A stretch of DNA of 48,184 nt from Oceanisphaera litoralis (GCF_016907015.1 NZ_JAFBBE010000025.1:1-48184); one strand, 5' to 3'; counted from the first letter of the stretch, positions 18,696 through 29,698 are shown. Made by a program: numbers and translations. Notes: generated from the letters alone by a model not told the origin.

Positions 18696-19835
18696 ATGAA
18701 CAGGGTAAACGGATTTACCACTCTCACCATCACCCTGCTGCTGGTGTCGATTCTGATATCGGTGTCGGTATTTATCGGCAAGGTGCTGGTGTCGGAAAAG
18801 CGTATCGCGCTCAATGAAATCGAGTACCGGGTGGCCTTTGCCGCCGCCGAAAAAGGCGTGGCCGAGGCCATTGCCGAGCTCAAGGTCAAGCCATTGGCCA
18901 CGGCGGTGTCCGGCAGCGTTAATGCCTCGGCTGCCACTGCCAGCTACCAGGCCAGCATTAACTCCACTGCGGTTCAGGGGGTCAGGGAAATTGTCTCCAC
19001 CGCCACCCTGGATAACGGCGCCGCCACCACCATCAGCGTGCAGGTGGCCGAAAGCGGTATTTTCAATCCCAAGAGTTCGGGGCCAGCGGCTCCCATACTG
19101 GTGGCCGGTGAGCTAGTGATGAAAGGTAACTTTAATGTCGTTTCCAATCCCGATGGCGCCGGCCCTGGCCTGGCGGTGTCGGTTTGGGCTAAGGGTGATT
19201 CCTCATTAGAGGGGAGTGCGAAAACCTGTGGTCAGGAAGGCGCCAGTGGAGGTTGTGATAAAGATGTAGTCAGTGACAGCAAGGATGAAGGTACGGATAT
19301 TATCACCGGAGATGCAGACTTTCCTGATGATCTGGTTGAGTATATTTTCGGGCAACCGGACACCGAAGAAGGTTGGGCCAATGTCGAGAAAAAGGCGACT
19401 GCTATTGTGAGTGATTGCAATGATCCTGAGTTAATAAATGGCGGTGCTGGTTTATATATTGTTGAAAATCAGGCAAGTTGTAAATTGGGTTCTGGTGTCG
19501 CGGCCGTTGGTAGTGCTGCGGCTCCCTTGTTTATTATTATTAAAAATGGTGATCTGACCATTAATGGTGGAACCAAGGTGTATGGTTTTATCTTTTCTTA
19601 TGATTCTGATCCTGAAAATGCTCCAGATTATGATGTGACGCTAGCAGGTGGAGCAAGCTTGAATGGTGCAATCCTGATTAATCATGATGGTGTCAAAAAC
19701 TTCACTGGCACCTTCGATATTATTTATGACCCAGGCGTTACCTGCACTATGTTCGGTTGCAAAGATGGTAGCGGCAGCAATAACGGGGGGATGAAGTCTT
19801 TGGGGTATATTCCCGGTAGCTGGAAAGACTGGTAG
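18696..19835 (+). CDS. pilX: PilX-like minor pilin with enlarged C-terminal domain and no Glu5
   Basis: This 379-residue protein has the PilX-type leader MNRVNG before FTTLTITLLLVSILISVSVFIGKV. Position +5 is Thr, not the usual Glu, as in GspK/PilX-type tip subunits. The first ~110 residues resemble the PilX N-terminal domain (EYRVAFAAAEKGVAEAIAELK). The remainder is much longer than Pseudomonas PilX and looks beta-rich (PILVAGELVMKG, PLFIIIKNGDLTINGGTKVYGFIFSYD, LAGGASLNGAILINHDG), with about six cysteines. From about 19200 the DNA is visibly more AT-rich than its neighbours. It probably acts as a pilus-tip subunit. Confidence 0.8.
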   Translation: MNRVNGFTTLTITLLLVSILISVSVFIGKVLVSEKRIALNEIEYRVAFAAAEKGVAEAIAELKVKPLATAVSGSVNASAATASYQASINSTAVQGVREIVSTATLDNGAATTISVQVAESGIFNPKSSGPAAPILVAGELVMKGNFNVVSNPDGAGPGLAVSVWAKGDSSLEGSAKTCGQEGASGGCDKDVVSDSKDEGTDIITGDADFPDDLVEYIFGQPDTEEGWANVEKKATAIVSDCNDPELINGGAGLYIVENQASCKLGSGVAAVGSAAAPLFIIIKNGDLTINGGTKVYGFIFSYDSDPENAPDYDVTLAGGASLNGAILINHDGVKNFTGTFDIIYDPGVTCTMFGCKDGSGSNNGGMKSLGYIPGSWKDW

Positions 19836-19846
19836 CAGGAGGCTAG

Positions 19847-21883
19847 ATGAAAGCACAGTCAGGATTTGGATTAATAGAAGTAATGATTGCCTTTATTGTG
19901 GTGGCGGTTACCGCGGGCTCGTTGCTGCAGCTGAATAAAACCTATCTGGAATATAGCAGGGACGGTCGTAATCGAGAGATCGCATTACGGCTGGCGGAGT
20001 CCAAGCTGGATGAGTTCCGAGGAGTTCAGAATCGGGCCGAGTACAGCAGTATTAGCGATGCCAGCAGTACCACTAAGGTTAACGGCACCGATTATACCGT
20101 TAGCTGGACAGTTAATGATTACGGCTGGGATGGTTCGGCCTGGGTGACACCGCTGTCGACCGGTATGTCTTCGGATAAAAAGGAAGTCGTGGTGAGTGTG
20201 GACTGGGACGATGCCGGTAACACCCCCGGCATTGCTATCAGCTCGGTACTGTCTCCCTATTTCTCCGTCAGTAGTGGTCCATTTGGTTCTGATGAGGGGG
20301 GGGGCCAGGTTCTGGACACCCCCGAAGTCACACACATAGAGGGTAGTGCACCGATAGTCATACCCATTGAGCTGGGAGATGGTCTGACTCAGGAAAGCAA
20401 CCGGGCACTGCCCACCGTCACAGGTCAAGGTAACAGCGATAAGACGGTTCGGGTCAGTTTCGATACGGATACTTATGACGGCACTGGTAAACGCGCTATG
20501 CAACGGCAGGATCTGGCCACGATTTCCTGTTACTGCAATCTGGTGGCGAATGGCGATGCATCCCTACCGGCCAAACGGATGATTCTGAAAGGGCTGTCAT
20601 ACTGGGATAGGGGAGAAAAAGTAAGCAAGAAAAAAGGCGAGGCGGCAAGTAATCAGGATCCGCTCTGCGACAGTTGTTGCGCCAATCACTTTGATGGTCC
20701 CGAGAATGAATTCAGCCATTGGTATGATGCTTTTAAACGGCCTCATGGACATTATTCCTCCCTTGGACTTCCTGTGATTGTTACCGGTAGCAGTTATGTG
20801 GAAGCCTGTCGCATGGTTCGTGTTAAGGGCAAGTACACTGTAGCCAGTGACTGGAATTTGGTCGTTATGAATATCTTCGATGCCAGCTTTTTATCGGGTT
20901 CAACGCTGCAACAGGCCTACCAGGACTATGTCGAGGAAGTGGTCACCGAGTATATTCGCATTCAGGTAAAGGCCGGAAGTAATATGGATGTGGCTGCTGA
21001 AAGCAATTACTCCCCCCGCCAGTTTTCTCAATACCTTGCCGATAACAATATTGAACCTAAGTCAACGAATGTAGATAAAATTCAGCCTGGCTTAAGGCAG
21101 TTGGTGGCAAGGGGGATTTATGTGGATATTGTGTCTCCTGAATATCGTCAGCAGCTGCTGGATGGCGTTATGGGGGGTAACGCAGATGCAACGCCCGACA
21201 ACTTGCTAAGATATGTGCCATTTTATGAAGTGAACCTTACCTTGTTTGCCGAATGGAGTAGCAGTAAGGAAGAGGTTGCACCGGTGAGCAATGAAGAGGT
21301 TCAAACCATAGTAGATACCAGCGAGAAATATTATGGCGTCTATAGCCGGGGAGTGGTAAATGGGCTAGTGGAAGGTAATGCGGATATTACTGCCACTATC
21401 AGGCGCAGTAATAGCGGCATAACCGCTTTTCAGGCATTGTCTCCGAATGATACCGATACTCGAAGTTCCACACTGAATGTCAAGGTAGTAGCTGCGGACC
21501 CTGGCTCTATCAGTGTGACGGGAGCGATTAAGTGTATTACTTATGATAATAAGAAAGTCGAGATAGTATGTGATGAAGCGCAGAAAATGAATATTAAGGT
21601 CTTGTATAAAGGAGAAATATGCAGTCAGACCTCAAAATCAACCGGTAAAGGAGCAAAGAATAACCAGGGGATCAGCTATAGCTGTTCTGTAAGCAAGAGT
21701 GGCGATCCTATCTTGATGGCGGATCTACCCGACACGGGCTACGAAGCGGTATCGCCAGATGGCGACAATGATTGGCAGGTTCCCCTCCCTAAGGGATCGA
21801 TCAAGGAAAGTATTCCAGGTGGCTGCCTGCTGGTGGTGGTTGACAAGCCAGAAGGTGTTACCCTTCCCGGCACCTGCAACTAA
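19847..21883 (+). CDS. Very large PilV-like prepilin (678 aa), candidate pilus-tip adhesin
   Basis: The N-terminus is a PilV-type prepilin: leader MKAQSG, mature start FGLIE (Glu5), hydrophobic helix, then REIALRLAESKLDEFRG. Typical PilV is under 200 residues; this one continues for about 500 more. The extension has a Cys/His cluster (C228-Y-C230, C274-D-S-C277-C278, H281, H291, H300, H302) that could bind metal or form disulfides. A helical segment follows (about 355-440), then a C-terminal Ig-like stretch (about 545-678) with further cysteines. It is the last gene of the minor-pilin operon, where Pseudomonas has pilV and the adhesin pilY1; no pilY1 is present. An adhesin role is inference. 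The DNA is AT-richer than flanking genes. Confidence 0.78.
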   Translation: MKAQSGFGLIEVMIAFIVVAVTAGSLLQLNKTYLEYSRDGRNREIALRLAESKLDEFRGVQNRAEYSSISDASSTTKVNGTDYTVSWTVNDYGWDGSAWVTPLSTGMSSDKKEVVVSVDWDDAGNTPGIAISSVLSPYFSVSSGPFGSDEGGGQVLDTPEVTHIEGSAPIVIPIELGDGLTQESNRALPTVTGQGNSDKTVRVSFDTDTYDGTGKRAMQRQDLATISCYCNLVANGDASLPAKRMILKGLSYWDRGEKVSKKKGEAASNQDPLCDSCCANHFDGPENEFSHWYDAFKRPHGHYSSLGLPVIVTGSSYVEACRMVRVKGKYTVASDWNLVVMNIFDASFLSGSTLQQAYQDYVEEVVTEYIRIQVKAGSNMDVAAESNYSPRQFSQYLADNNIEPKSTNVDKIQPGLRQLVARGIYVDIVSPEYRQQLLDGVMGGNADATPDNLLRYVPFYEVNLTLFAEWSSSKEEVAPVSNEEVQTIVDTSEKYYGVYSRGVVNGLVEGNADITATIRRSNSGITAFQALSPNDTDTRSSTLNVKVVAADPGSISVTGAIKCITYDNKKVEIVCDEAQKMNIKVLYKGEICSQTSKSTGKGAKNNQGISYSCSVSKSGDPILMADLPDTGYEAVSPDGDNDWQVPLPKGSIKESIPGGCLLVVVDKPEGVTLPGTCN

Positions 21884-21892
21884 GGCAGCGCA

Positions 21893-21921
21893 ACAGGGGC
21901 CTGACAAGGCCCCTGTCTTTC
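21893..21921 (+). terminator. Rho-independent terminator after the minor-pilin operon
   Basis: A perfect 9-bp stem ACAGGGGCC/GGCCCCTGT (21893-21901 with 21908-21916) has a six-base loop and is followed by CTTTC. It ends the fimT-pilW-pilX-pilV transcript 40 bp before nadE. Confidence 0.82.
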
Positions 21922-21961
21922 ATTACTATGCTGTTATTGCATTTTAACGACAGACTACCCC

Positions 21962-23930
<1,969 letters not shown>

Positions 23931-23935
23931 AAGCG

Positions 23936-24014
23936 GGGAGCAGGGATTAGGGAGCAGGGAACAGGGAGTGGTGTGATCTTCCCCAATCCCTATTCCCCAA
24001 TCACTAATCCCTAG
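23936..24014. repeat. Intergenic inverted repeat (AGGGATTAGGGA type)
   Basis: The arms AGGGATTAGGGAGCAGGGA (from 23942) and TCCCCAATCACTAATCCCT (ending 24013) are imperfect inverted copies enclosing a short spacer, in the gap between glnB and luxS. It is purine-rich on one side and pyrimidine-rich on the other. It may act as a terminator or be a REP-type repeat. No T tract of note follows. Confidence 0.6.
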
Positions 24015-24074
24015 TTTCAACAGACCGGCTTTTTTGTCACAATTGCCAATTAACCTAGAATCAAGGAATAACAT

Positions 24075-24584
24075 ATGCCACTGCTGGACAGTTTTACCGT
24101 CGACCATACCCGTATGGAAGCACCGGCGGTGCGGGTAGCCAAAACCATGGCCACGCCCCATAACGACACCATTACCGTGTTCGATCTGCGTTTCTGCCTG
24201 CCGAACCAGGAAATTCTGTCCGAGAAGGGCATCCATACCCTGGAGCACCTGTTCGCCGGCTTTATGCGTAATCATCTCAATGGTGACGGCGTTGAAATCA
24301 TCGATCTGTCACCCATGGGCTGTCGTACCGGTTTCTACATGAGCCTGGTGGGCGCGCCGGACGAGCAGCGCGTGGCGGCGGCCTGGCAGGCGGCGATGGA
24401 AGATGTGCTCAAGGTCGAAGACCAGTCGCAGATCCCCGAGCTGAACGAATACCAGTGCGGCACCTATGTGATGCACTCGCTGGACGAGGCCAAGGCCATA
24501 GCGCGCAACATCATAGAGCGCGGTATCGGTGTGAACAGCAACCAGACGCTGGCGTTGCCGGAAGAGATGCTGAAATCTCTGTAA
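24075..24584 (+). CDS. luxS: S-ribosylhomocysteine lyase LuxS
   Basis: LuxS cleaves S-ribosylhomocysteine to homocysteine and DPD, the precursor of autoinducer-2. The 169-residue protein has the iron/zinc ligands H54, H58 ([10 protein letters not shown]) and C128 ([10 protein letters not shown]) at exactly the family positions. [13 protein letters not shown] is the second conserved block. It is monocistronic, with its own strong terminator. luxP, luxQ and other signalling genes are not in the window, so quorum use of AI-2 cannot be judged. Confidence 0.97.
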   Translation: MPLLDSFTVDHTRMEAPAVRVAKTMATPHNDTITVFDLRFCLPNQEILSEKGIHTLEHLFAGFMRNHLNGDGVEIIDLSPMGCRTGFYMSLVGAPDEQRVAAAWQAAMEDVLKVEDQSQIPELNEYQCGTYVMHSLDEAKAIARNIIERGIGVNSNQTLALPEEMLKSL

Positions 24585-24612
24585 TGACCAACGGCTTCCC
24601 CTCGTGACAACG

Positions 24613-24652
24613 GCGCCCGGTTCAAGCAGCACTGGCTTAACCGGGCGCTTTG
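24613..24652 (+). terminator. Rho-independent terminator after luxS
   Basis: A perfect 10-bp stem GCGCCCGGTT/AACCGGGCGC (24613-24622 with 24639-24648) can be extended by AAGC/GCTT inside the loop. It is followed by TTTGT. Confidence 0.82.
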
Positions 24653-24703
24653 TCACTCGTTATTCTTATCCTGTAGATATACTTTCCTTATTACAGTGCT
24701 CAA

Positions 24704-27046
24704 ATGGACCACTTTATGTCAGAACAACAAGATCCCTTCCTGAAGCGGGAAGCCGAAAAATACGAAAACCCCATTCCCAGCCGGGAATTCATTCTCGAAC
24801 TCATTAAAACCAAGCAGGGTCCTGTCTCCCGGGATGACGTCTTTGCCGAACTGGCACTGGAAGGCGAAGAGCAGGCCGAAGCCCTGCGTCGCCGTCTGCG
24901 CGCCATGGAGCGGGACGGCCAGCTGGTGTTTACCCGTAACAAGTGTTACGCCCTGCCCGACAAGCTGAACCTGATCAAGGGCCGGGTTATCGGTCACCGG
25001 GAAGGCTTCGGCTTCTTGCGCCCGGAAGATGGCGGCGACGACCTTTTCCTCTCTCAGCGGGAGATGGACGCCCTGATGCACGGCGACCATGCCCTGGTGC
25101 AGCCGCTGCGATTCGACTCGCGTGGCCGGCGCGAGGCGCGGGTGGTGCGTTTGCTGGAATCCCGGGATCTGGAAGTGGTGGGCCGCTATTTCGTGGAAAA
25201 CGGCGTCAGCTACGTGGTGCCGGACGACAGCCGTATCGCCCAGGACATTCTGATCCCCCAGGGCGAGACCATGGGGGCTCGCATGGGCCAGGTGGTGGTG
25301 ATTGCCATCAGCCAGCGCCCCACCAAGCGCATGACCGGTGTGGGTAAAGTGATCGAGGTGCTGGGTGAAACCATGGATCCGGGCATGGAAATCGACATTG
25401 CCCTGCGCACCCACGGCATTCCCCATGTGTGGCCGGAAGAAGTGAAGCACGAGATTGCCAAGCTCACCGAGCAGGTGCCGGAAGAAGCCAAGCTGGGCCG
25501 CAAGGATCTGCGAGATTTACCGCTGGTGACCATCGACGGCGAAGACGCCCGCGACTTCGATGACGCCGTCTATTGTCAGCCCAAGAGCTCCGGCGGCTGG
25601 CGGCTGTGGGTCGCCATCGCCGATGTGTCCTATTATGTGCGCCCGGGTACGGCACTGGACAACGAAGGCTATCTGCGCGGTAACTCGGTCTACTTCCCCG
25701 AGCAGGTGATCCCCATGCTGCCCGAGGTGCTGTCCAACGGCCTCTGCTCGCTCAACCCGCAGGTGGATCGGCTGTGCATGGTGGCGGAAATGACCATTTC
25801 TGCCTCCGGCAAGCTGTCCGGCTTCAAGTTCTATGAAGCGGTGATGAACTCTCATGCCCGTCTTACCTACAACAAGGTGGCGGCCATGCTCGAAGGAGAC
25901 GAAACCCTGCGCGAGCGTTATGCGCCGCTGGTGCCGCACCTGGAAAACCTGAACCAGCTGTATCAGGCCATGAAGGAAGCGCGCCATCAGCGTGGCGCGG
26001 TAGAATTCGAAAGCGAGGAAACCCGCTTCGTGTTCAACCCCCAGCGCAAGATCGAGCGCATAGTGCCGGTGGTGCGCAACGACGCCCACAAGATCATCGA
26101 AGAATGCATGATCATGGCCAACGTGGCCGCCGCCCGCTTTATCGAAAAGCAGGACGCTCACGCCCTGTTCCGGGTGCACGACAAGCCGGGCGAAGAGAAG
26201 CTGACCGGTTTCCGCAGTTTCCTCGCCGAGCTGGGTCTGGAGCTGAAAGGCGGCCTGGAGCCGGAGCCGGCGGATTACGCCCTGCTGGCCGAGCAGATCA
26301 AGGACAGACCCGATGCGGAGCTGATCCAGACCATGCTGCTGCGTTCCATGAAGCAGGCGATTTATCAGGCCGACAACATGGGCCACTTCGGTCTGGCGCT
26401 GAAGTCTTATGCCCACTTCACCTCGCCGATTCGTCGTTATCCGGATCTGGTGCTGCACAGGGCCATCAAGGCCCAGTTGAGCAAGCTGCAGGGCGACGGC
26501 GGCCATAAAACCGGTGGCGTGCCTTACCAGTATGATGAAGTCGCCCCCATGGGCGATCACTGCTCCACCACGGAGCGTCGTGCCGATGACGCCACCCGCG
26601 ACGTGGCCGACTGGCTCAAGTGCGAATACATGCTCGATCATGTGGGCAGCGAATTTGGTGGCACCATCGCCAATGTGACCGGCTTCGGCTTCTTCGTGCG
26701 GCTGGACGAGATCCATATCGACGGTCTGGTGCACATTTCCAGCCTGCAGAACGATTACTACCAGTTTGATCCGGCGCGCCAGACCCTGATCGGCGAGAAC
26801 TTCCGCCGCCGTTATCGTCTGGGTGACAAGATCAAGGTCAAGGTGATGGCGGTAAATCTGGACGATCGCAAGATCGACTTCGAAACCGTGGAAGAACCGC
26901 TGCCGGCCGGTGCCAAAACCGGCAAGGGCGCCAAGAACCTGAAGTCGCGCCAGCGTGCCAAGCCGAAGAGCGGCGCCAAGCCCGACGCCAAGCCGGCGGA
27001 AGGCCAGGGCGGTAACAAGCCCAAAGGCAGCAGAAAGCGTCGTTAA
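24704..27046 (+). CDS. rnr: Ribonuclease R
   Basis: RNase R is a processive 3'-5' exoribonuclease that unwinds structured RNA and takes part in trans-translation and rRNA quality control. The 780-residue protein has an N-terminal helix-turn-helix/cold-shock region and a catalytic RNB domain, with acidic residues in [15 protein letters not shown] (about 277-290). A C-terminal S1 domain follows ([31 protein letters not shown]), then a lysine/arginine-rich tail. Two starts are possible: ATG 24704 and ATG 24716. The second gives [27 protein letters not shown], closer to the E. coli start. rlmB follows, as in E. coli; nsrR, which precedes rnr there, is absent. Confidence 0.95.
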   Translation: MDHFMSEQQDPFLKREAEKYENPIPSREFILELIKTKQGPVSRDDVFAELALEGEEQAEALRRRLRAMERDGQLVFTRNKCYALPDKLNLIKGRVIGHREGFGFLRPEDGGDDLFLSQREMDALMHGDHALVQPLRFDSRGRREARVVRLLESRDLEVVGRYFVENGVSYVVPDDSRIAQDILIPQGETMGARMGQVVVIAISQRPTKRMTGVGKVIEVLGETMDPGMEIDIALRTHGIPHVWPEEVKHEIAKLTEQVPEEAKLGRKDLRDLPLVTIDGEDARDFDDAVYCQPKSSGGWRLWVAIADVSYYVRPGTALDNEGYLRGNSVYFPEQVIPMLPEVLSNGLCSLNPQVDRLCMVAEMTISASGKLSGFKFYEAVMNSHARLTYNKVAAMLEGDETLRERYAPLVPHLENLNQLYQAMKEARHQRGAVEFESEETRFVFNPQRKIERIVPVVRNDAHKIIEECMIMANVAAARFIEKQDAHALFRVHDKPGEEKLTGFRSFLAELGLELKGGLEPEPADYALLAEQIKDRPDAELIQTMLLRSMKQAIYQADNMGHFGLALKSYAHFTSPIRRYPDLVLHRAIKAQLSKLQGDGGHKTGGVPYQYDEVAPMGDHCSTTERRADDATRDVADWLKCEYMLDHVGSEFGGTIANVTGFGFFVRLDEIHIDGLVHISSLQNDYYQFDPARQTLIGENFRRRYRLGDKIKVKVMAVNLDDRKIDFETVEEPLPAGAKTGKGAKNLKSRQRAKPKSGAKPDAKPAEGQGGNKPKGSRKRR

Positions 27047-27070
27047 CGCCTGATGTCGGTTTGTTAACGA

Positions 27071-27106
27071 GGAGGGTTGGCTTTATGCCGACCCTTCCTG
27101 TTTTTA
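27071..27106 (+). terminator. Rho-independent terminator between rnr and rlmB
   Basis: An 11-bp stem (27071-27081 with 27087-27097, including two G-T pairs) with a TTTAT loop is followed closely by TGTTTTT. It would separate rnr from rlmB or reduce read-through. Confidence 0.72.
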
Positions 27107-27145
27107 TTACCCTATTTTATCACCACCATTTTTCGAGAATAACCC

Positions 27146-27883
27146 ATGAGCAATGAACTGATTTTTGGCATTCACGCCCTCGATGCCCTGCTGGAAACCC
27201 ACCCGGAACAGGTGCTGGAAGTGTGGCTGCTCAAGGGCCGTGAAGACGAGCGCCTGAATGCCTTGCAGGCCCGCCTGCTGGCCGTGGGTGTCAAGGCCCA
27301 GCCCGCCAGCCGTGCGGCGCTGGACAACAAGGCCAAGGGCGGGCAGCACCAGGGTGTAGTGGCCAAGGTCAAGGCCCAGCCGGTGCTGAACGAGACGGAT
27401 CTGGACCAGTTGCTCGCGACCCAAGACAGCCCCTTGCTGCTGGTGCTGGACGGGGTGACCGACCCGCACAATCTGGGGGCCTGTCTGCGTACCGCCGATG
27501 CCGCCGGCGTGCATGGTGTCATAGTGCCCAAGGACAAGTCTGCCAGCCTGGGCCCCGTGGTGCGCAAGGTAGCCTGTGGCGCCGCCGAAGTGGTGCCGCT
27601 GTTTCAGGTGACCAATCTGTCGCGCACCCTGCGTCAGTTGCAGGACAAGGGCGTCTGGGTGGTCGGCACCGCCGGTGAGGCGGATCACAGCCTCTATCAG
27701 GCCAGGCTCAGCGGCGCCCTGGCGCTGGTGATGGGCGCGGAAGGCAAGGGCATGCGTCGCCTGACCCGTGAACATTGTGACGAGCTGGTCAGCATTCCCA
27801 TGGCCGGATCCGTATCCAGCCTGAACGTGTCGGTTGCCACCGGTGTCTGCCTGTTCGAAATGGTGCGCCAGCGCGGGCAGTAA
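27146..27883 (+). CDS. rlmB: 23S rRNA (Gm2251) 2'-O-methyltransferase RlmB
   Basis: RlmB methylates the 2'-OH of G2251 in the 23S rRNA P-loop. The 245-residue SPOUT enzyme has an N-terminal L30e-like substrate-binding domain (about 1-75). The three SPOUT motifs follow: [33 protein letters not shown] and [22 protein letters not shown], which form the trefoil knot and SAM site. It follows rnr, the conserved partner. The length agrees with E. coli (243). Confidence 0.95.
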   Translation: MSNELIFGIHALDALLETHPEQVLEVWLLKGREDERLNALQARLLAVGVKAQPASRAALDNKAKGGQHQGVVAKVKAQPVLNETDLDQLLATQDSPLLLVLDGVTDPHNLGACLRTADAAGVHGVIVPKDKSASLGPVVRKVACGAAEVVPLFQVTNLSRTLRQLQDKGVWVVGTAGEADHSLYQARLSGALALVMGAEGKGMRRLTREHCDELVSIPMAGSVSSLNVSVATGVCLFEMVRQRGQ

Positions 27884-27906
27884 GCGTGAGGTGTCAGATG
27901 ACGTAG

Positions 27907-27934
27907 GTTGGCGATGAGCGAAGCGAATCCCAAC
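27907..27934. repeat. GTTGG...CCAAC palindromic repeat
   Basis: The sequence GTTGGCGATGAGCGAAGCGA and its continuation to CCCAAC form an imperfect hairpin with a GCGAAGC core. This resembles the GTTGGG-x-AGCGAAGC-x-CCCAAC repeat widespread in proteobacterial intergenic DNA. It lies between rlmB and the EamA gene. Confidence 0.6.
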
Positions 27935-27982
27935 AGGGGTCGGGTGAGATGAGGTGTTGAGCATGAAGGGCAGGGCGTGAAT

Positions 27983-28846
27983 ATGCAGAGTATGGTGGGC
28001 CGTCTGACGGCCGACCGGCAGATGCTGGCAATACTGCTGCTGGTGCTGGGCAACCTGCTGATCTCCTTCGGCGATGTGCTGGTCAAATTGCTGGGCCAGA
28101 CCGAGGCGACCCCCTATCAGTATGTGGCGCTGCGCTTTCTGATGACCGCCATGCTGCTGCTGCCGTTCTGGTGGCGACTGCCGCGAGAGAAAAAGGGCTG
28201 GGGTCAGTGGAAGATCCATCTGCTGCGCGGCCATCTGCTGCTGATGGGCTCGGCCTGTGTCTTCATCAGCCTGATGTACCTGCCGCTGGCCACCGCCAAT
28301 GCGGTGTTTTATGCCTCGCCGCTGATGACGCTGCCGCTGGCGGCGCTGATCAGCAAGGAGCAGGTGCGGCTGGCCACCTATGGGGTCAGCCTGCTCGGCT
28401 TCGGCGGCATCCTGATCGTGTTGAACCCGGCCGAGTGGCACTGGGCCGGCTGGCTGGCGTTGCTGACCGCCTTTTCCATGGCGGCCAGCAATGTACTGGT
28501 GCGTCGGCTGCCTCAGGGGCGCTCCGTGCTGGCAACGCTGTTTCTGACCCAGGTGCTGGCCATACCGGTGAGTTTTGCCCTGGCCTTGCCCGGCTGGCAG
28601 CCGGTGGCGGCGGAGGTGTGGCTGTTGCTGATTGGCGCCAGCCTGGTCGGCATCATCTATCAGGGTATCTGCATCCTGGCCTATGCCATGGCCGATGCCA
28701 GCAAGATTGCCGCCAGCGAATATTCTGGGCTTGTCTTTGTCACCTTGATGGGCATGGTGCTGTTTGCGGAATTTCCGGACCTCAACGTTTACCTCGGTGC
28801 CGCCGTGGTGATCGTCGCCATCGGCCTGCAACGGCGATTGCGGTAA
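27983..28846 (+). CDS. EamA/DMT-superfamily transporter
   Basis: This 287-residue inner-membrane protein has about ten hydrophobic helices arranged as two EamA repeats (residues ~15-145 and ~155-287), the drug/metabolite transporter fold. YQYVALRFLMTAMLLLPFW in the first half and YSGLVFVTLMGMVLFAEFPDLNVYLGAAVVI in the second match the EamA pattern. The substrate cannot be told from sequence. The frame opens at a GTG at 27977; ATG 27983, with AGGG at 27972-27975, is preferred. Palindromic repeats flank it on both sides, and it is not obviously linked to neighbours by function. Confidence 0.88.
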   Translation: MQSMVGRLTADRQMLAILLLVLGNLLISFGDVLVKLLGQTEATPYQYVALRFLMTAMLLLPFWWRLPREKKGWGQWKIHLLRGHLLLMGSACVFISLMYLPLATANAVFYASPLMTLPLAALISKEQVRLATYGVSLLGFGGILIVLNPAEWHWAGWLALLTAFSMAASNVLVRRLPQGRSVLATLFLTQVLAIPVSFALALPGWQPVAAEVWLLLIGASLVGIIYQGICILAYAMADASKIAASEYSGLVFVTLMGMVLFAEFPDLNVYLGAAVVIVAIGLQRRLR

Positions 28847-28851
28847 ACGCA

Positions 28852-28896
28852 GTGAGGAGTGAAGGGTAAGGGGTGAGGGGTAAAGTCACTCCTCAC
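28852..28896. repeat. GTGAGGAGTGA palindromic repeat, copy A
   Basis: Perfect 11-bp inverted arms GTGAGGAGTGA (28852-28862) and TCACTCCTCAC (28886-28896) surround a purine-rich centre, directly after the EamA stop. Related copies lie at 30983-31082 and 46669-46742. Confidence 0.75.
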
Positions 28897-28909
28897 GAAA
28901 GATATTCTC

Positions 28910-28938
28910 TTGCCGCCCGATTGGTTATCCCTTACACT
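28910..28938 (+). promoter_or_regulatory. Probable sigma-70 promoter of rpsF-rpsR-rplI
   Basis: A -35 TTGCCG (28910-28915) and -10 TACACT (28933-28938) are separated by 17 bp and followed by the GC-rich stretch ACGCGACC, as expected for a growth-rate-controlled ribosomal protein promoter. This gives a leader of about 90 nt. Confidence 0.6.
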
Positions 28939-28974
28939 ACGCGACCTTAAAATCAGTCGTTTTTAGCTACAAGT

Positions 28975-29015
28975 TCCTTGCCTCCGATGGTGTGACTGAG
29001 CCCACGCAGAGGCTA
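28975..29015 (+). promoter_or_regulatory. Possible S6:S18 autoregulatory leader element
   Basis: In the rpsF leader, GCCT (28980-28983) pairs with AGGC (29010-29013), and the unpaired CCG at 28984-28986 follows the first strand. This resembles the CCG-bulge hairpin known to bind the S6:S18 complex in many bacteria. The inner stem is weak by eye, so this is tentative. Confidence 0.45.
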
Positions 29016-29035
29016 TAACCCGTAAGGAGCAATCC

Positions 29036-29404
29036 ATGCGTCATTACGAAATCGTATTTATGGTTCACCCTGACCAGAGTGAACAGGTTCCCGGTATGAT
29101 CGAGCGCTACACCGGCGCCATCACCACTTCTGGCGGTCAAGTTCACCGCATGGAAGACTGGGGCCGTCGCCAGCTGGCTTACCCGATCAACAAGCTGCAC
29201 AAAGCCCACTATGTTCTGATGAACGTAGAAGCCGACCAGACTGTTATCGATGAGCTGGAAACTAACTTCCGCTTCAACGATGCCGTGCTGCGTAACATGA
29301 TTATGCGCACCAAGCATGCGGTCACTGAGCCTTCTGAAATGGCCAAGGTCAGAGAAGAGCGTCAACCCCGTCGTGACGACGCTCGTGCAGAAGCTGCAGA
29401 GTAA
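29036..29404 (+). CDS. rpsF: 30S ribosomal protein S6
   Basis: S6 binds the central domain of 16S rRNA as a heterodimer with S18. The 122-residue protein begins [25 protein letters not shown] and has [22 protein letters not shown], both diagnostic. AAGGAG lies upstream at about 29022-29027. The C-terminal tail is acidic/basic and not expanded. rpsR starts 27 bp after the stop; the priB gene found between them in E. coli is missing. Confidence 0.97.
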   Translation: MRHYEIVFMVHPDQSEQVPGMIERYTGAITTSGGQVHRMEDWGRRQLAYPINKLHKAHYVLMNVEADQTVIDELETNFRFNDAVLRNMIMRTKHAVTEPSEMAKVREERQPRRDDARAEAAE

Positions 29405-29431
29405 TCCACGTTTTAGCTGAGGAATAGAATC

Positions 29432-29659
29432 ATGGCACGTTTTTTCCGTCGTCGTAAGTTCTGCCGTTTCACCGCTGATGGTGTAACCGAGATCGATTAC
29501 AAAGACATCGTAACCCTGAAAAACTATGTTACCGAGTCCGGTAAAATTGTACCGAGCCGCATCACCGGCACCAGCGCTAAGTTTCAGCGCCAGCTGGCTC
29601 GTGCGATCAAACGCGCTCGTTACCTGGCCCTGCTGCCTTACACCGATCTGCACAAGTAA
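29432..29659 (+). CDS. rpsR: 30S ribosomal protein S18
   Basis: The 75-residue protein, the same length as E. coli S18, starts [25 protein letters not shown] and contains [30 protein letters not shown]18 is bound next to S6 on the platform of the small subunit. It is the second gene of the rpsF-rpsR-rplI operon, 39 bp before rplI. Confidence 0.97.
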   Translation: MARFFRRRKFCRFTADGVTEIDYKDIVTLKNYVTESGKIVPSRITGTSAKFQRQLARAIKRARYLALLPYTDLHK

Positions 29660-29698
29660 GCAGCGGCCTAACTCGCCAATATAGATAGAGGAAAGGTA

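Noticed and set aside
27107-28831. 574-residue minus-strand frame opposite rlmB and the EamA gene
   Set aside because: H/Q/G-rich antisense translation spanning two real genes and an intergenic repeat.
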